From contig NZ_BCNT01000015.1 in the NCBI RefSeq assembly GCF_001544075.1, positions 1 to 64,000 of the forward strand: a stretch of 64,000 nt of DNA. Direction: 5' to 3'. Every line of letters starts with the position of its first letter. Position 1 is the first letter of the stretch. Shown here piece after piece: positions 24,556 to 35,648 of the stretch. The translations under genes and the position numbers were made by a program. The stretch is from Comamonas terrae. GTDB taxonomy: Bacteria > Pseudomonadota > Gammaproteobacteria > Burkholderiales > Burkholderiaceae_C. A model generated the notes under the pieces. That model ran no database searches and was not told the origin of the DNA. It worked only from the letters and a program-made list of their open reading frames with translations.

Positions 24556-25425
24556 TCAGCCCTGCAGCTGCTGCGCATGCCAGCGCAGATGGTCGTCGAC
24601 AAAGCTCTGGATGAAGTAGTAGCCGTGGTCGTAGCCCGCGTGGCGGCGCAGCGTGAGGGGCTGGCCGGCCTTTTGGCAGGCGGCCTCGAAGGCTTCGGGC
24701 AATAGCTGCTTTTCGATCAGGAACTTGTCGGCCAGGCCCTGGTCGACGAGGATGCCGGCGGGATACGGTGCCTGCTTTTGTGCCGCCATCAATTCACTGG
24801 CGTCGTGGCCGGCCCAGGCGGCCTTGTCCTCGCCCAGGTAGCCGGCGAAGGCCTTCCGGCCCCAGGGGCAGTTGACGGGGTTGGCGATGGGCGCGAAGGC
24901 CGAGAGGCTCCTGAACCGGCCCGGATGGCGCAGCGCCAGCGTGAGCGCGCCGTGGCCCCCCATGCTGTGGCCGAAGATGCCCAGGCGCTCCATGTCCACG
25001 GGCAGCCGGGCGCCGACCAGCGGCAGCAGGTCGTTCAGCAGGTAGCTTTCCATGCGCCAGTGCAGGGCCCAGGGTTTGGCGGTGGCGTCAAGGTAGAAGC
25101 CCGCGCCCACGCCGAAGTCCCAGGCATCGGCCTCGCCGGGCAGGCCCGCGCCGCGCGGGCTGGTGTCGGGACAGATCAGCGCGATGCCCAGCTCGGCCGC
25201 CAGGCGCTGGGCGCCGGCCTTGACCATGAAGGTTTCCTCGGTGCAGGTCAGGCCCGCCAGGTACAGCAGGGCAGGCACCTTTTCGCCGGCCACGGCCTTC
25301 GGCGGCAGGTAGACCGAGAACTTCATGGCGAGGCCGATCTCGCTGGAGAAATGCTCGTAGTAGCGCTGCGCGCCGCCAAAGCAGGCGTGGGCGTTCTTGA
25401 GTTCCAGGGTGGGCTGGTCGGTCAT
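24556..25425 (-). CDS. fghA: S-formylglutathione hydrolase
   Basis: Serine esterase of 289 residues that hydrolyses S-formylglutathione to formate and glutathione, the second step of glutathione-dependent formaldehyde oxidation. Nucleophile motif GHSMGGHG lies near residue 150; the oxyanion region YLAGLTCTEE and the His-bearing YDHGYYFIQSF complete the triad region. The ATG at 25425 has a TTGGAGC site. It is downstream of adhC on the same strand with a 124-base gap that holds a dispersed repeat. Confidence 0.92.
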   Translation of the reverse strand: MTDQPTLELKNAHACFGGAQRYYEHFSSEIGLAMKFSVYLPPKAVAGEKVPALLYLAGLTCTEETFMVKAGAQRLAAELGIALICPDTSPRGAGLPGEADAWDFGVGAGFYLDATAKPWALHWRMESYLLNDLLPLVGARLPVDMERLGIFGHSMGGHGALTLALRHPGRFRSLSAFAPIANPVNCPWGRKAFAGYLGEDKAAWAGHDASELMAAQKQAPYPAGILVDQGLADKFLIEKQLLPEAFEAACQKAGQPLTLRRHAGYDHGYYFIQSFVDDHLRWHAQQLQG

Positions 25426-25495
25426 GGATGCTCCAAAATCGGAAGCCGCAAGCGCTTTCCGAGCAAGCGCTTGCAAATTGTTTCTTAATGAAAAT

Positions 25496-25533
25496 GGCGC
25501 CTGTCCGGCGCCATCAGCTCTCTTGTTGATAGC
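25496..25533 (-). repeat. Dispersed Comamonadaceae-type repeat, copy between adhC and fghA
   Basis: Minus strand 25533-25507 reads GCTATCAACAAGAGAGCTGA and then TGGCGCC. The adjoining GGCGCC at 25496 forms a hairpin GGCGCC-TGTCC-GGCGCC. It shares the core with copies at 40.1, 42.0, 46.9, 60.9 and 62.5 kb. Confidence 0.6.
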
Positions 25534-25549
25534 TTCGGATGCCGAAGAA

Positions 25550-27830
<2,281 letters not shown>

Positions 27831-27863
27831 GGATGGCCTTGTGTGTGGCGGGTGGATGGGGAA

Positions 27864-28901
27864 TCAGGCGGCGGCCTGCTCGGCCTCTTGCGCTTGCTGG
27901 CGCGCGATCAGCCGGCGGATGCGCGCGGGTGCGTTGTCTATGGCCAGGCGCACGAACTCGCGTACGCCGGTGCGCTCCTGCTCGCGCTGCACCCGCGCGA
28001 GGATGGCGGCGTCCTCGAGGAAGGTGTCGGTCATCAGCCGCGCCACCTGGGCGCCGGCCTCGGCGCTGTCCACGTGGTAGTTGCGCAGGTGCAGCCAGAA
28101 GTAGTGGGTCGTGGTCTCGGTCTCGGGCGTGAGGAAGTTGTACGAGAACGAACGCAGGCCCGCGTCCATCTCCTCTTCGCTGTGCTCGCGGCCCGCGGCG
28201 ATGCTGCCGAAATCCACGCAGGACACCGAGGGCAGGTGCAGGTGGTAGTACTGCCAGCGGTCCACCGGCCCCGTGAAGCTGCCCATGGCCTGGACCAGCG
28301 GCACGGGCTCGGAGTCGTTCACCCAGCGGTAGGCCAGCACGTGGTCGTCATCCTGCTCCACCTTCACGCCCACATCCTCGGCCGCCGCGTTGCCTATGGT
28401 GCCCTTGTGCACGTAGGTGGTGTGCGCCGGATCGACCAGGTTGTCTGTGATGTTGAGGTAGTTGCAATCAAAGTGCAGGTACTGCCCGTCCACCAGTGCC
28501 CAGCCGGGCTCGCCATGGCGGCGCACCTCCACGATGCGCGCGGCATCGGCCAGGGCCGGGTCGCCCATCCAGATCCATACCGCGCCGTAGCGCTCGGCCA
28601 GCGCAAAGGTGCGCGCGCTGGCCGACGGCGGAATGGCCGCCTGGCCGGGGATGCGCACGCACTGGCCGCTGCCGTTGAAGGTCATGCCGTGGTAGCCGCA
28701 CTGCAGGTCGTCGCCCACCAGCGTGCCCAGGGACAGCGGCGCCAGCTTGTGCGGGCAGCGGTCGACGAGCACGGCGGGCGTGCCGTCCTCGCGGCGCCAG
28801 AACACGAGGTTCTCTCCGAGGATGGTGCGGGTGGTCAGCTGGCGGCCGATCTCGCGGCTCCACGCGGCCACGTACCACGCGTTCCTGACAAAGCTGCTCA
28901 T
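27864..28901 (-). CDS. Rieske non-haem iron oxygenase, vanillate O-demethylase (VanA)-like
   Basis: Oxygenase component of 345 residues. The N-terminal Rieske domain has CPHKLAPLS and CQ-type second half in LQCGYHGMTF (CxH...CxxH, about 45-70). The catalytic domain has the iron-binding DNLVDPAHTTYVH near 155-167. The start MSSFVRNAWYVAAW is typical of VanA-like monooxygenases that remove methyl groups from aromatic ethers and release formaldehyde. The ATG at 28901 has AAAGGAGA. The 32-base gap to the reductase gene and the adjacent formaldehyde-oxidising genes support an O- or N-demethylase role. Vanillate itself is only one of several possible substrates. Confidence 0.88.
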   Translation of the reverse strand: MSSFVRNAWYVAAWSREIGRQLTTRTILGENLVFWRREDGTPAVLVDRCPHKLAPLSLGTLVGDDLQCGYHGMTFNGSGQCVRIPGQAAIPPSASARTFALAERYGAVWIWMGDPALADAARIVEVRRHGEPGWALVDGQYLHFDCNYLNITDNLVDPAHTTYVHKGTIGNAAAEDVGVKVEQDDDHVLAYRWVNDSEPVPLVQAMGSFTGPVDRWQYYHLHLPSVSCVDFGSIAAGREHSEEEMDAGLRSFSYNFLTPETETTTHYFWLHLRNYHVDSAEAGAQVARLMTDTFLEDAAILARVQREQERTGVREFVRLAIDNAPARIRRLIARQQAQEAEQAAA

Positions 28902-28933
28902 GGGGTTCTCCTTTCTGGTTCTGGATGGATGGC

Positions 28934-29920
28934 TCACAGGTCGAGCGTGATACGGGGGCTGCGGGCGCGCGAAACGCAGAGGCAGACCATGCCTTCGGCA
29001 TGCTCCTCGTCAGACAGCGCGTAGTCGCGGTGCTCGGCCTCGCCGTCCAGCATGCGTACCGCGCACATGCCGCATTCGCCGCGCCGGCAGTCGAACAGGG
29101 GATCGCAGCCGGCGGCGACCAGGGCGTCGAGGATGGAGGTGCCGGCAGGCACATCGAGCTGGCGGCCGCTGCGCGCCAGGTGGACGGTGACGCCGCGGTC
29201 CGCCGCGGTGGCGGCGGGCGCCGCGAAAAGCTCGAAGTGGACGTGGCTGCGCGGCCAGCCCAGCCGCCGGGCCTCGGCCAGCGTGGCGTCGATCAGGGCG
29301 CGCGGGCCGCAGACATAGACATGGCGCGAGGCCTGCGGTGCGCCGAGCATGCTGGCCAGCTGCATGCCGCGCGAGGGATCGCCGCCGTCGAAATACAGAT
29401 GGGCCTGGGCTCCGGCCACGGCTTCGATCTCGGTGCGATAGGGCATGAGCTCTTCGCTGCGGGCGCCGTAGTGCAGGGCATAGGGCCTGCCCGCCGCCTG
29501 CAACTGCCGGGCCATGGACAGAATGGGCGTGATGCCTATGCCGCCGGCGATCAGCAAGGCCTCGTGCGGCTCGGCGTGCAGCGCGAAGTCGTTCTTCGGC
29601 GGATCGGCCGCAAGGCGGTCGCCCGCCGCCAGCTGGTGCATGAAGCGCGAGCCGCCGCGGCCGGTGGCTTCCAGCTTGACGGCAATCTCGTAGGTCCGGC
29701 CGTCGCTATCGCTGTTGACCAGCGAATAGCAGCGCGTGGGCTCGCCGCCGGCGCCCGGCGTGTGCACGCGGATATGGGCGCCGGCAGAAAAAGCGGGAAG
29801 TTGCCGGCCGTCCGGGCTGCGCAGGCGCAGGCGGCGCACTTCAGGCGTCAGCGCTTCGGCCGAGGCCAGCTCCAGCACCAGGGTGCCGGTCGTGGGGATG
29901 GGGGATTTAGAGGATGGCAT
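28934..29920 (-). CDS. VanB/phthalate dioxygenase reductase-type oxidoreductase
   Basis: Electron-transfer partner of the oxygenase, 328 residues. Order of domains: flavin-binding barrel (RCYSLVNS), NAD-binding domain (IAGGIGITPILSM and VYVCGPRALI), and a C-terminal plant-type 2Fe-2S ferredoxin domain with CRRGECGMCAVRML and a late MVCLC. This order fits the FMN-type class IA reductases. It is the first gene of the operon. The LysR gene upstream on the same strand is 90 bases away and is the likely regulator. Confidence 0.9.
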   Translation of the reverse strand: MPSSKSPIPTTGTLVLELASAEALTPEVRRLRLRSPDGRQLPAFSAGAHIRVHTPGAGGEPTRCYSLVNSDSDGRTYEIAVKLEATGRGGSRFMHQLAAGDRLAADPPKNDFALHAEPHEALLIAGGIGITPILSMARQLQAAGRPYALHYGARSEELMPYRTEIEAVAGAQAHLYFDGGDPSRGMQLASMLGAPQASRHVYVCGPRALIDATLAEARRLGWPRSHVHFELFAAPAATAADRGVTVHLARSGRQLDVPAGTSILDALVAAGCDPLFDCRRGECGMCAVRMLDGEAEHRDYALSDEEHAEGMVCLCVSRARSPRITLDL

Positions 29921-30010
29921 GGGCCCATGCTAGGACCCGGTGCCGTTGTTGGAAATGGCTGAATTTGCACAGCCCCGTGGCCGAAAATGCAGCGGCCAGG
30001 CGCGACGGAA

Positions 30011-30952
30011 CTACCGCCGCTTCGGCCGCGTTTCCTGCGCGGCCAGGCGCTGGATAACCTGGCTTGCGCATTCGACAAAGGCCGCCGTGGCCGGCGGCAG
30101 GCTGCGCCCGCTGCGCACGTGGATGCCCAGCGGGCCCAGGATGGGCGTGCCCTGCGCGGATTCCAGCGGCACGAACCTAGCGGCAGGTGTGGCGGCCGAT
30201 GCCGTGGCTTCCAGCCCCAGCCGGGTCTGGAAGGCGATGCCGTGGCCCGCAGCGGCGAGGCGCTTCATCAGTTCGACCGAGGTGGCGCGCACCACGGCGC
30301 GGGGCGGCTCGGGCAGGTTTTGCAGCTCGCCCTGGATGAGGGCATACGAGGCCAGGTCCTCGGTGCCGAGGATGAAGGGCCAGGGCGTGCATTGCGCCAG
30401 CGTCACGCTGCGCCTGCGGGCCAGCGGATGCCCGTCGGCGACCAGCGCGCCCAGGCGGAACTGGCCGCTGGCCGCATGCACCACGTCTTCGTGCTGCGGC
30501 ATGTCGAAGGCCAGGCCCACGTCCGCACGGCCGCTGGCCACGTAGTCGGCGATGTGGCCCGAGCTGGCCGAGCTGACCTGCAGCGAGATGCCCGGGTGGC
30601 GCTCCAGCATGGTGCCGATCACCTCGGGCAGCAGCGCGCAGTGCAGGCTCTCCACGCCCACCACATGCACCTTGCCGCGCTGCAGGCCGCGCAGCATGTC
30701 CAGCTCGTTCTCCAGCCATTCGGCATCCTGCAGCACATGGGTGGCGTGGCGGGCGAACAGCTCGCCGGCCGGCGTGAGCTGCAGGCCGCTGCTCAGGCGC
30801 TCGAACAGGGCAAAGCCCAGCTCCTGCTCCAGCTGTATCAGCTGGCGGTTGACGGCCGAGGCATCGATGAACAGCTGGCGCGCCGCGCCGCGTATCGAGC
30901 CGCTGCGGCGGATGGCGTCGAAATAAAGCAGGCCGCGGGCATGGATGTGCAT
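30011..30952 (-). CDS. LysR family transcriptional regulator
   Basis: A 313-residue LysR-type protein. The N-terminal helix-turn-helix (RRSGSIRGAARQLFIDASAVNRQL region, about 14-38) is followed by an effector domain starting GKVHVVGVESLHC. It is transcribed in the same direction as the demethylase operon and divergently from an AraC-type gene, with only 80 bases between the two starts. Likely activator of the demethylase genes, by position. Confidence 0.82.
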   Translation of the reverse strand: MHIHARGLLYFDAIRRSGSIRGAARQLFIDASAVNRQLIQLEQELGFALFERLSSGLQLTPAGELFARHATHVLQDAEWLENELDMLRGLQRGKVHVVGVESLHCALLPEVIGTMLERHPGISLQVSSASSGHIADYVASGRADVGLAFDMPQHEDVVHAASGQFRLGALVADGHPLARRRSVTLAQCTPWPFILGTEDLASYALIQGELQNLPEPPRAVVRATSVELMKRLAAAGHGIAFQTRLGLEATASAATPAARFVPLESAQGTPILGPLGIHVRSGRSLPPATAAFVECASQVIQRLAAQETRPKRR

Positions 30953-31032
30953 GGAGGCTTATTGTGAGCGCTGCATGCCGTGCCGGCACGTATAGTCGGC
31001 GCAATCGCCTGTCTTTCCCGCCTGCCTGCCTG

Positions 31033-32055
31033 ATGGAACACCGCCACGCCCACCCCCACCGCATCGATCTGGTCGTCTACCCCGGCTTCAAGTCGCTGGA
31101 GGCCATAGGGCCCATGTCGGTATTCGACTACGCCAACGTGCACCTGCGCGCCCGCGGGCAGAGCGACGGCTACGAGGTGCGCATCACGGCCGCGCGCAAG
31201 GGGCTGGTGAAATCGGACACGCTGATGGCATTGGAGGCCACGCAGTCGCTGGCCGGGCTGCGCGAACAGGGCACGGGCTGCACGGTGATCGTGGTCGGCT
31301 CGCGCCATATCGAGCAGGTGCTGGGCGCCTCGCAGGAGCTGGTGCAGTGGCTGCAGGCCGTGGCGCCCTCGGTGGCGCGGCTGATCGCGCTGTGCTCGGG
31401 CAGCTTCTTCCTGGCCGAGGCCGGCCTGCTCGACGGCCGCCGCGCCGCCACGCACTGGAGCGTGGCCGGTGCGCTGGCCCAGCGCTACCTGCGCGTGCAG
31501 GTGGATGCCGACGCCATCTATGTGCGTGACGAAGTCGTGGACGATGCTGGCACACGGCAGCTGTGGACCTCGGCCGGCGTGACGGCCGGCATCGACCTGG
31601 CGCTGGCCGTGGTGGAGCAGGACTTCGGCCACGCGCTGGCGCTGGAGGTGGCGCGCGACCTGGTCATGTACCTCAAGCGGCCCGGCGGCCAGTCCCAGTT
31701 CAGCGTGCCGCTGGCGGCCCAGTCCACGCGGCACAGCGGCGTGCAGGCCGTGCAGCAGTGGGTGCTGGCGCACCTGGCCGAGCCGGTGACGCTGGCCCGG
31801 ATGGCCGAGCAGGCGGCCATGAGCGAGCGGCACTTTCGCCGCGTCTTCCAGCAGGAGACGGGGCAGAGCCCCTCGGCCTTCGTGGAGCACGCGCGGCTCG
31901 AAGCCGCCAAGCAGCTATTGGAAAACCGCGGCCAGTGGCCGCTCAAGACCGTGGCCGCGCACGTGGGCCTGGGCTCGGAGCAGGCGCTGCGCCATCTGTT
32001 CGTGAAAAAGCTGGGCATCACGCCCGTGGCCTACCGCGAGCGCTTCGGGGATTGA
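31033..32055 (+). CDS. GlxA-family AraC-type regulator
   Basis: A 340-residue regulator with a DJ-1/PfpI-like N-terminal domain (DLVVYPGFKSLEAIGPM; nucleophile-elbow region LIALCSGSFFLAEAGLLDG) and two C-terminal AraC helix-turn-helix motifs (about 250-335, ending GITPVAYRERFG). The GRRAATHW motif is shared by GlxA/FtrA regulators. The ATG at 31033 is preferred; an earlier one at 30964 would overlap the divergent promoter. The effector is unknown. Confidence 0.85.
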   Translation: MEHRHAHPHRIDLVVYPGFKSLEAIGPMSVFDYANVHLRARGQSDGYEVRITAARKGLVKSDTLMALEATQSLAGLREQGTGCTVIVVGSRHIEQVLGASQELVQWLQAVAPSVARLIALCSGSFFLAEAGLLDGRRAATHWSVAGALAQRYLRVQVDADAIYVRDEVVDDAGTRQLWTSAGVTAGIDLALAVVEQDFGHALALEVARDLVMYLKRPGGQSQFSVPLAAQSTRHSGVQAVQQWVLAHLAEPVTLARMAEQAAMSERHFRRVFQQETGQSPSAFVEHARLEAAKQLLENRGQWPLKTVAAHVGLGSEQALRHLFVKKLGITPVAYRERFGD

Positions 32056-32215
32056 GCTGCGCCGTTCATCTGCATCTCCGGGACAATGCCTCCCGCATCG
32101 CCCTGCGGCGGCCAGCGGTCCGCCGCGGCGCCTAGGGCGTTGTACGCTGCGAAGTGCGGTCGGAAAAAGCCTGAACGGCGCGCCCCAACGCCTGCGCCTT
32201 CGGCTGGCCTCCCCA

Positions 32216-33055
32216 ATGAATATTCACCTCTGTCCCCATTCCGATATGACCCACTTTCCGCTGGAAGAAGTCGGCTGTCTGCTACGCCAAAAGGCAAAAG
32301 AGCTGATCGTGCCAAGATGGCAGCAATTGAGGGATGAAGACATTCAACTGAAGGCGCCAGGCGAATGGGTGACTGCGGTCGATCGAGAGGTCGAGGAGGA
32401 ACTTACTTTCGGGCTGTGCCGGCTGATTCCCGGAGCGACGGTGATAGGCGAAGAGCAGTGCGCAACCAAGCCACAACTGTTGGACGGCCTCGGTGAGGGC
32501 ATTGTGTGGCTGCTTGATCCGGTGGATGGAACGCGGAATCTGGTCGACGGCACGGGACCTGTCTCTGTCATGGTGGCACTGCTCAAGGAGGGCGAAACGC
32601 TGGCGAGCTGGATGCTCAATCCTTTGACGGATGTGATGTGCCGCGCGGTCAAGGGGGCAGGCGCCTGGGTCGATTCCCGGCGCGTTGCCATCGACACCCA
32701 TGCCATACCGAAAGGGCAGGGCATTGTCCGAAAGCGCTTTTTGCCCGAAGCCGTCAAAGCAGCGCTCGAAAGCGCAGCGGGGAATTTTGTGCTGCAGCCT
32801 GGTAGCAACTGTGCAGGGGACGACTATCCCGGCATGGTGCTCGAAGACCATGAGTTTGCGCTTTACTGGCGGGCACTGCCGTGGGACCATGCGCCCGGTG
32901 CGTTGTTCATCAGCGAAGCGGGAGGCGTGGTTGCACGTCTTGATGGAACTCCCTACCAGCCAGGGCAGCAGATGAAGGGCCTGCTTGCTGCCCGCAGTCA
33001 GGCGATCTGGAACACGGTTCGGAGTTTGCTTCCTGACGTTTGTTTGCCTACCTAG
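32216..33055 (+). CDS. Inositol monophosphatase family protein
   Basis: Magnesium-dependent phosphatase of 279 residues from the IMPase/FBPase fold family. Metal-binding motifs: VIGEEQCA (Glu), WLLDPVDGTRNLVDG (Asp pair) and WDHAPGALFISEAGG near the C-terminus. Substrates in the family include inositol phosphate, histidinol phosphate and 3'-phosphoadenylates; none is indicated here. An internal ATG at 32246 is an alternative start, and neither has a good ribosome-binding site. Base use is a little less GC-rich than neighbours, which might hint at transfer, but this is weak. Confidence 0.85.
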   Translation: MNIHLCPHSDMTHFPLEEVGCLLRQKAKELIVPRWQQLRDEDIQLKAPGEWVTAVDREVEEELTFGLCRLIPGATVIGEEQCATKPQLLDGLGEGIVWLLDPVDGTRNLVDGTGPVSVMVALLKEGETLASWMLNPLTDVMCRAVKGAGAWVDSRRVAIDTHAIPKGQGIVRKRFLPEAVKAALESAAGNFVLQPGSNCAGDDYPGMVLEDHEFALYWRALPWDHAPGALFISEAGGVVARLDGTPYQPGQQMKGLLAARSQAIWNTVRSLLPDVCLPT

Positions 33056-33335
33056 GCGAGACCCAGGTGCTCGCCTGCCCGCGAACGATGGCGAAGGGCC
33101 GCTGTCTGCGGGGGCGAAGCCGAACCTGTCGTGAAAGGCTGCCGATGTTCGGAGCCTGCCGCCGATAGCCTCTCGGGTCCAGGCCAGTTCTGGGGCGCGC
33201 GCCCAACGGGCCGAGGCGTCTGGAACAGCGAGCCCGTTGCCTGCGTATCCTTCCGCCACACCACGGCCATGGGCGGTCGGTTCGCACCCTTGCCGGGACG
33301 CCGGCATTCCAGCGTCGACAAGGAGTGCCATAGCG

Positions 33336-33758
33336 TCAGGCGCAAGGCCCAGCGGACGTTGTGCTGTTCAGTTCGAAACCTTCATCCAGCCAGCCGGTGA
33401 CACCGCCGGCCATGATCTTCACGGGCCGGCCCAATCTCGCCAGGCGCAACGCCCCGCGTGCCGCACCGTTGCAGTGAGGGCCGGCGCAGTAGGTGACGAA
33501 AAGCGTCTCCTTCGGCCAGGCCGCCAGCTTGCTTTCCACAATCTTGCCGTGAGGCAGATTGATGGCTCCGGGCACATGGCCCTGGGCGAACAGCTGCGGG
33601 GAGCGTACGTCGATGAGCACGAAATCCGGGCCCTTGCGGAGTCCGTCATGCACATCCCAGCAATCGGTCTCGAAACTGAAGCCGGCCGCGAAATGAGATT
33701 CGGCGACGGAAGGCCGGGCGGCGGGAATTGCGGTCACGTGGGTGCGGGAGGAATGCAT
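33336..33758 (-). CDS. Rhodanese-like domain protein
   Basis: A single-domain rhodanese of 140 residues. The fold is marked by LIDVRSPQLFAQGHVPGAIN, the active-site cysteine loop CAGPHCNGA and the C-terminal GGVTGWLDEGF. Such proteins move sulfane sulfur or carry a redox-active cysteine. It lies divergently 71 bases from an ftrA-like regulator; I recall this pairing from other proteobacteria. The ATG at 33758 lacks a strong ribosome-binding site. Confidence 0.85.
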   Translation of the reverse strand: MHSSRTHVTAIPAARPSVAESHFAAGFSFETDCWDVHDGLRKGPDFVLIDVRSPQLFAQGHVPGAINLPHGKIVESKLAAWPKETLFVTYCAGPHCNGAARGALRLARLGRPVKIMAGGVTGWLDEGFELNSTTSAGPCA

Positions 33759-33829
33759 GGCAAAAAGAGTGTGTTTGTGGCAACGAAGCTGATCTTGCCG
33801 GGGGAGCGGCCAGGTCACAATTGGCGCAT

Positions 33830-34861
33830 ATGACATCTATCGACAAGATTGCGCCAATCGCCGAAGCCACCTGCGGCCCGCTGGTTGTGGCCCCCGTCTA
33901 CGACGGTCTGTGCACTTTCGAGTTCTCCATCGTGGCCGAAATCTTCGGATTGGCCCGGCCGGAGATGGGGCCGGGCTGGTACCGCTTCGCCAGCGCCGCG
34001 GTCGAGCCCGGCCTGCTGCGCGCCCATGGAGGCCTGCGGGTCATTGCCGACGGCCAGGCCGATTTGCTGGAGCGGGCCGACCTGATTGTGGTGGCCGGGT
34101 GGAAAGGCGCGCATGTACCCGTGCCCGGGGAGCTGGCGCTACGCCTGCGTCTGGCGTGGGAGCGCGGCGCCCGCCTGGCGTCGATCTGCTCCGGGGCCTT
34201 CGTGCTGGCTGCCACGGGTTTGCTGGACGGACGGCGGGCTGCCACGCACTGGCGCTACGCCGAGACGCTGAGCCAGCGGCACCCCGCGATCGAGGTCGAT
34301 GCCAGCGTGCTCTATGTCGAGGAGGACCGTCTCCTGACTTCGGCGGGAAGTGCCGCCGGCATAGACCTGATGCTGCATCTCGTACGCAGCGATTTCGGCG
34401 TGGAAGCCGCCAACAGCGTTGCCCGGCGTCTGGTGATGCCACCCCATCGCAGCGGCGGCCAGGCCCAGTTCATCGAGCGCCCCGTGCAGCCGGATCGACT
34501 CAACCGGCTATCGGACGTGCTGGAGCAGATGCGGGCGGATCTTCAAGGCGACTGGACGGTCGATCGCATGGCGCAGAGCGTGCTGATGAGCCCCAGAACC
34601 TTTCTGCGCCGTTTCATCGCGGCGACAGGCGTTCCGCCGGGGCAATGGCTGATCGCCGAGCGCGTGGCGGAGGCCCGGCGCCTGCTCGAGAGCAGTGCAA
34701 TGCCGGTCGAGGACATCGCGGCGCGTGCGGGATTCGGCAGTGTCCAGGTCCTGAGACATCACTTTCGCGCCAAACTGGGCTTGTCCCCTCGGGACTATCG
34801 CGCCACGTTCGGCGCTGTCCGGGCGAACGCCAGCGGAACCTCGGCCCGGCCTGGGGGATGA
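33830..34861 (+). CDS. ftrA: FtrA-like AraC family regulator
   Basis: A 343-residue regulator with a DJ-1/PfpI-like domain (VAPVYDGLCTFEFSIVAEIFG; SICSGAFVLAATGLLDG) and a C-terminal AraC DNA-binding domain with two helix-turn-helices (about 240-325). It is close in design to the regulator at 31033 but clearly distinct in sequence. The ATG at 33830 is set by the family start. The divergent rhodanese gene is its likely target. The symbol is assigned from overall resemblance and context. Confidence 0.78.
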   Translation: MTSIDKIAPIAEATCGPLVVAPVYDGLCTFEFSIVAEIFGLARPEMGPGWYRFASAAVEPGLLRAHGGLRVIADGQADLLERADLIVVAGWKGAHVPVPGELALRLRLAWERGARLASICSGAFVLAATGLLDGRRAATHWRYAETLSQRHPAIEVDASVLYVEEDRLLTSAGSAAGIDLMLHLVRSDFGVEAANSVARRLVMPPHRSGGQAQFIERPVQPDRLNRLSDVLEQMRADLQGDWTVDRMAQSVLMSPRTFLRRFIAATGVPPGQWLIAERVAEARRLLESSAMPVEDIAARAGFGSVQVLRHHFRAKLGLSPRDYRATFGAVRANASGTSARPGG

Positions 34862-35648
34862 TGTTCCTGGACCGGCAGCAGCCGGTCGGGATCGACGGCC
34901 TGCTGCAGCCCGTCATTCCTGCCTTGCGGTGCGCCGCTCTGGATGCCGTGGGCGGCCTGCGCCGGGTCTGTCGGGGCGCTGACCGCATAGCCAGAATCTT
35001 TTCCTCCGCCACGCAGCCCTCCATCTCGTCATTGATGAGTCCCGGCACGGGCAGGCAAGTGTGCGTACCGCCCCGGCTGGGGCGCCCGCCCATGGCTGCT
35101 CTCTCTGGCGGCAATGGTCTGCCCGCCTCCCCTGGGCTGCGTTCTTTGCTGCCCGATCCGGAAGCTGCCGGGCATGAGCATGCTGAGCAACAGGCGGGTT
35201 TCCCGCTCACGAGCTAGCGTTTCACCTCAAGGGAAAGCACCAAGAAAAAGTACGGCTTTCTTTCTTGAGTTGGTTATGAAAAATAACCAAAATCCACTGC
35301 TAGGTTGATTATGAGAAATAACGAAAAACGTGCCAGAAGAAAGCAGCTCATGACAAGTACAGACATCGGGTTCCGGCCACATCCCGACCGGCAGAAGATT
35401 TCGCCCGGGCCGAACCAGGGCGCGTCAGGTCGAATGCCGCGATAGCTTCCGGCAGAGATCTTCTCCATAGGTTTTCCGACACACGCTTTAACTGTGCCCG
35501 ATGGCACGGCAGGGAGGTGCTGCGCCTGAAAAAAGAACATCCATCACTCCACGACATGAGACGGGAGCTGCCTCTTCGCGCACTGCGGCGCGGCAGCCTC
35601 CCACTTACGGTCCGCCCACAGGTTTCAAGCACAACAAAAGGAGACATC
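34862..35648. other. Gene-free stretch of 787 bases
   Basis: The first 350 bases are GC-rich without a recognisable gene in any frame and could be the remnant of one. From about 35230 the sequence turns AT-rich and contains an inverted CAAGAAA/TTTCTTG pair and the two tandem palindromes at 35273 and 35308. The last part is the leader of the Bug-type receptor gene. Confidence 0.6.
35273..35324. promoter_or_regulatory. Two tandem palindromic operators
   Basis: GGTTATGAAAAATAACC (35273-35289) and GATTATGAGAAATAACG (35308-35324) match at 14 of 17 positions and repeat with a 35-base period. The inner TTAT...ATAA fits a LysR-type T-N11-A box. They lie about 325 bases before the receptor gene. Confidence 0.5.

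Noticed and set aside
33056-33335. Possible gene in the gap between the inositol-monophosphatase gene and the rhodanese gene
   Set aside because: Several overlapping frames exist on both strands, but none has a ribosome-binding site, a domain or a plausible composition.
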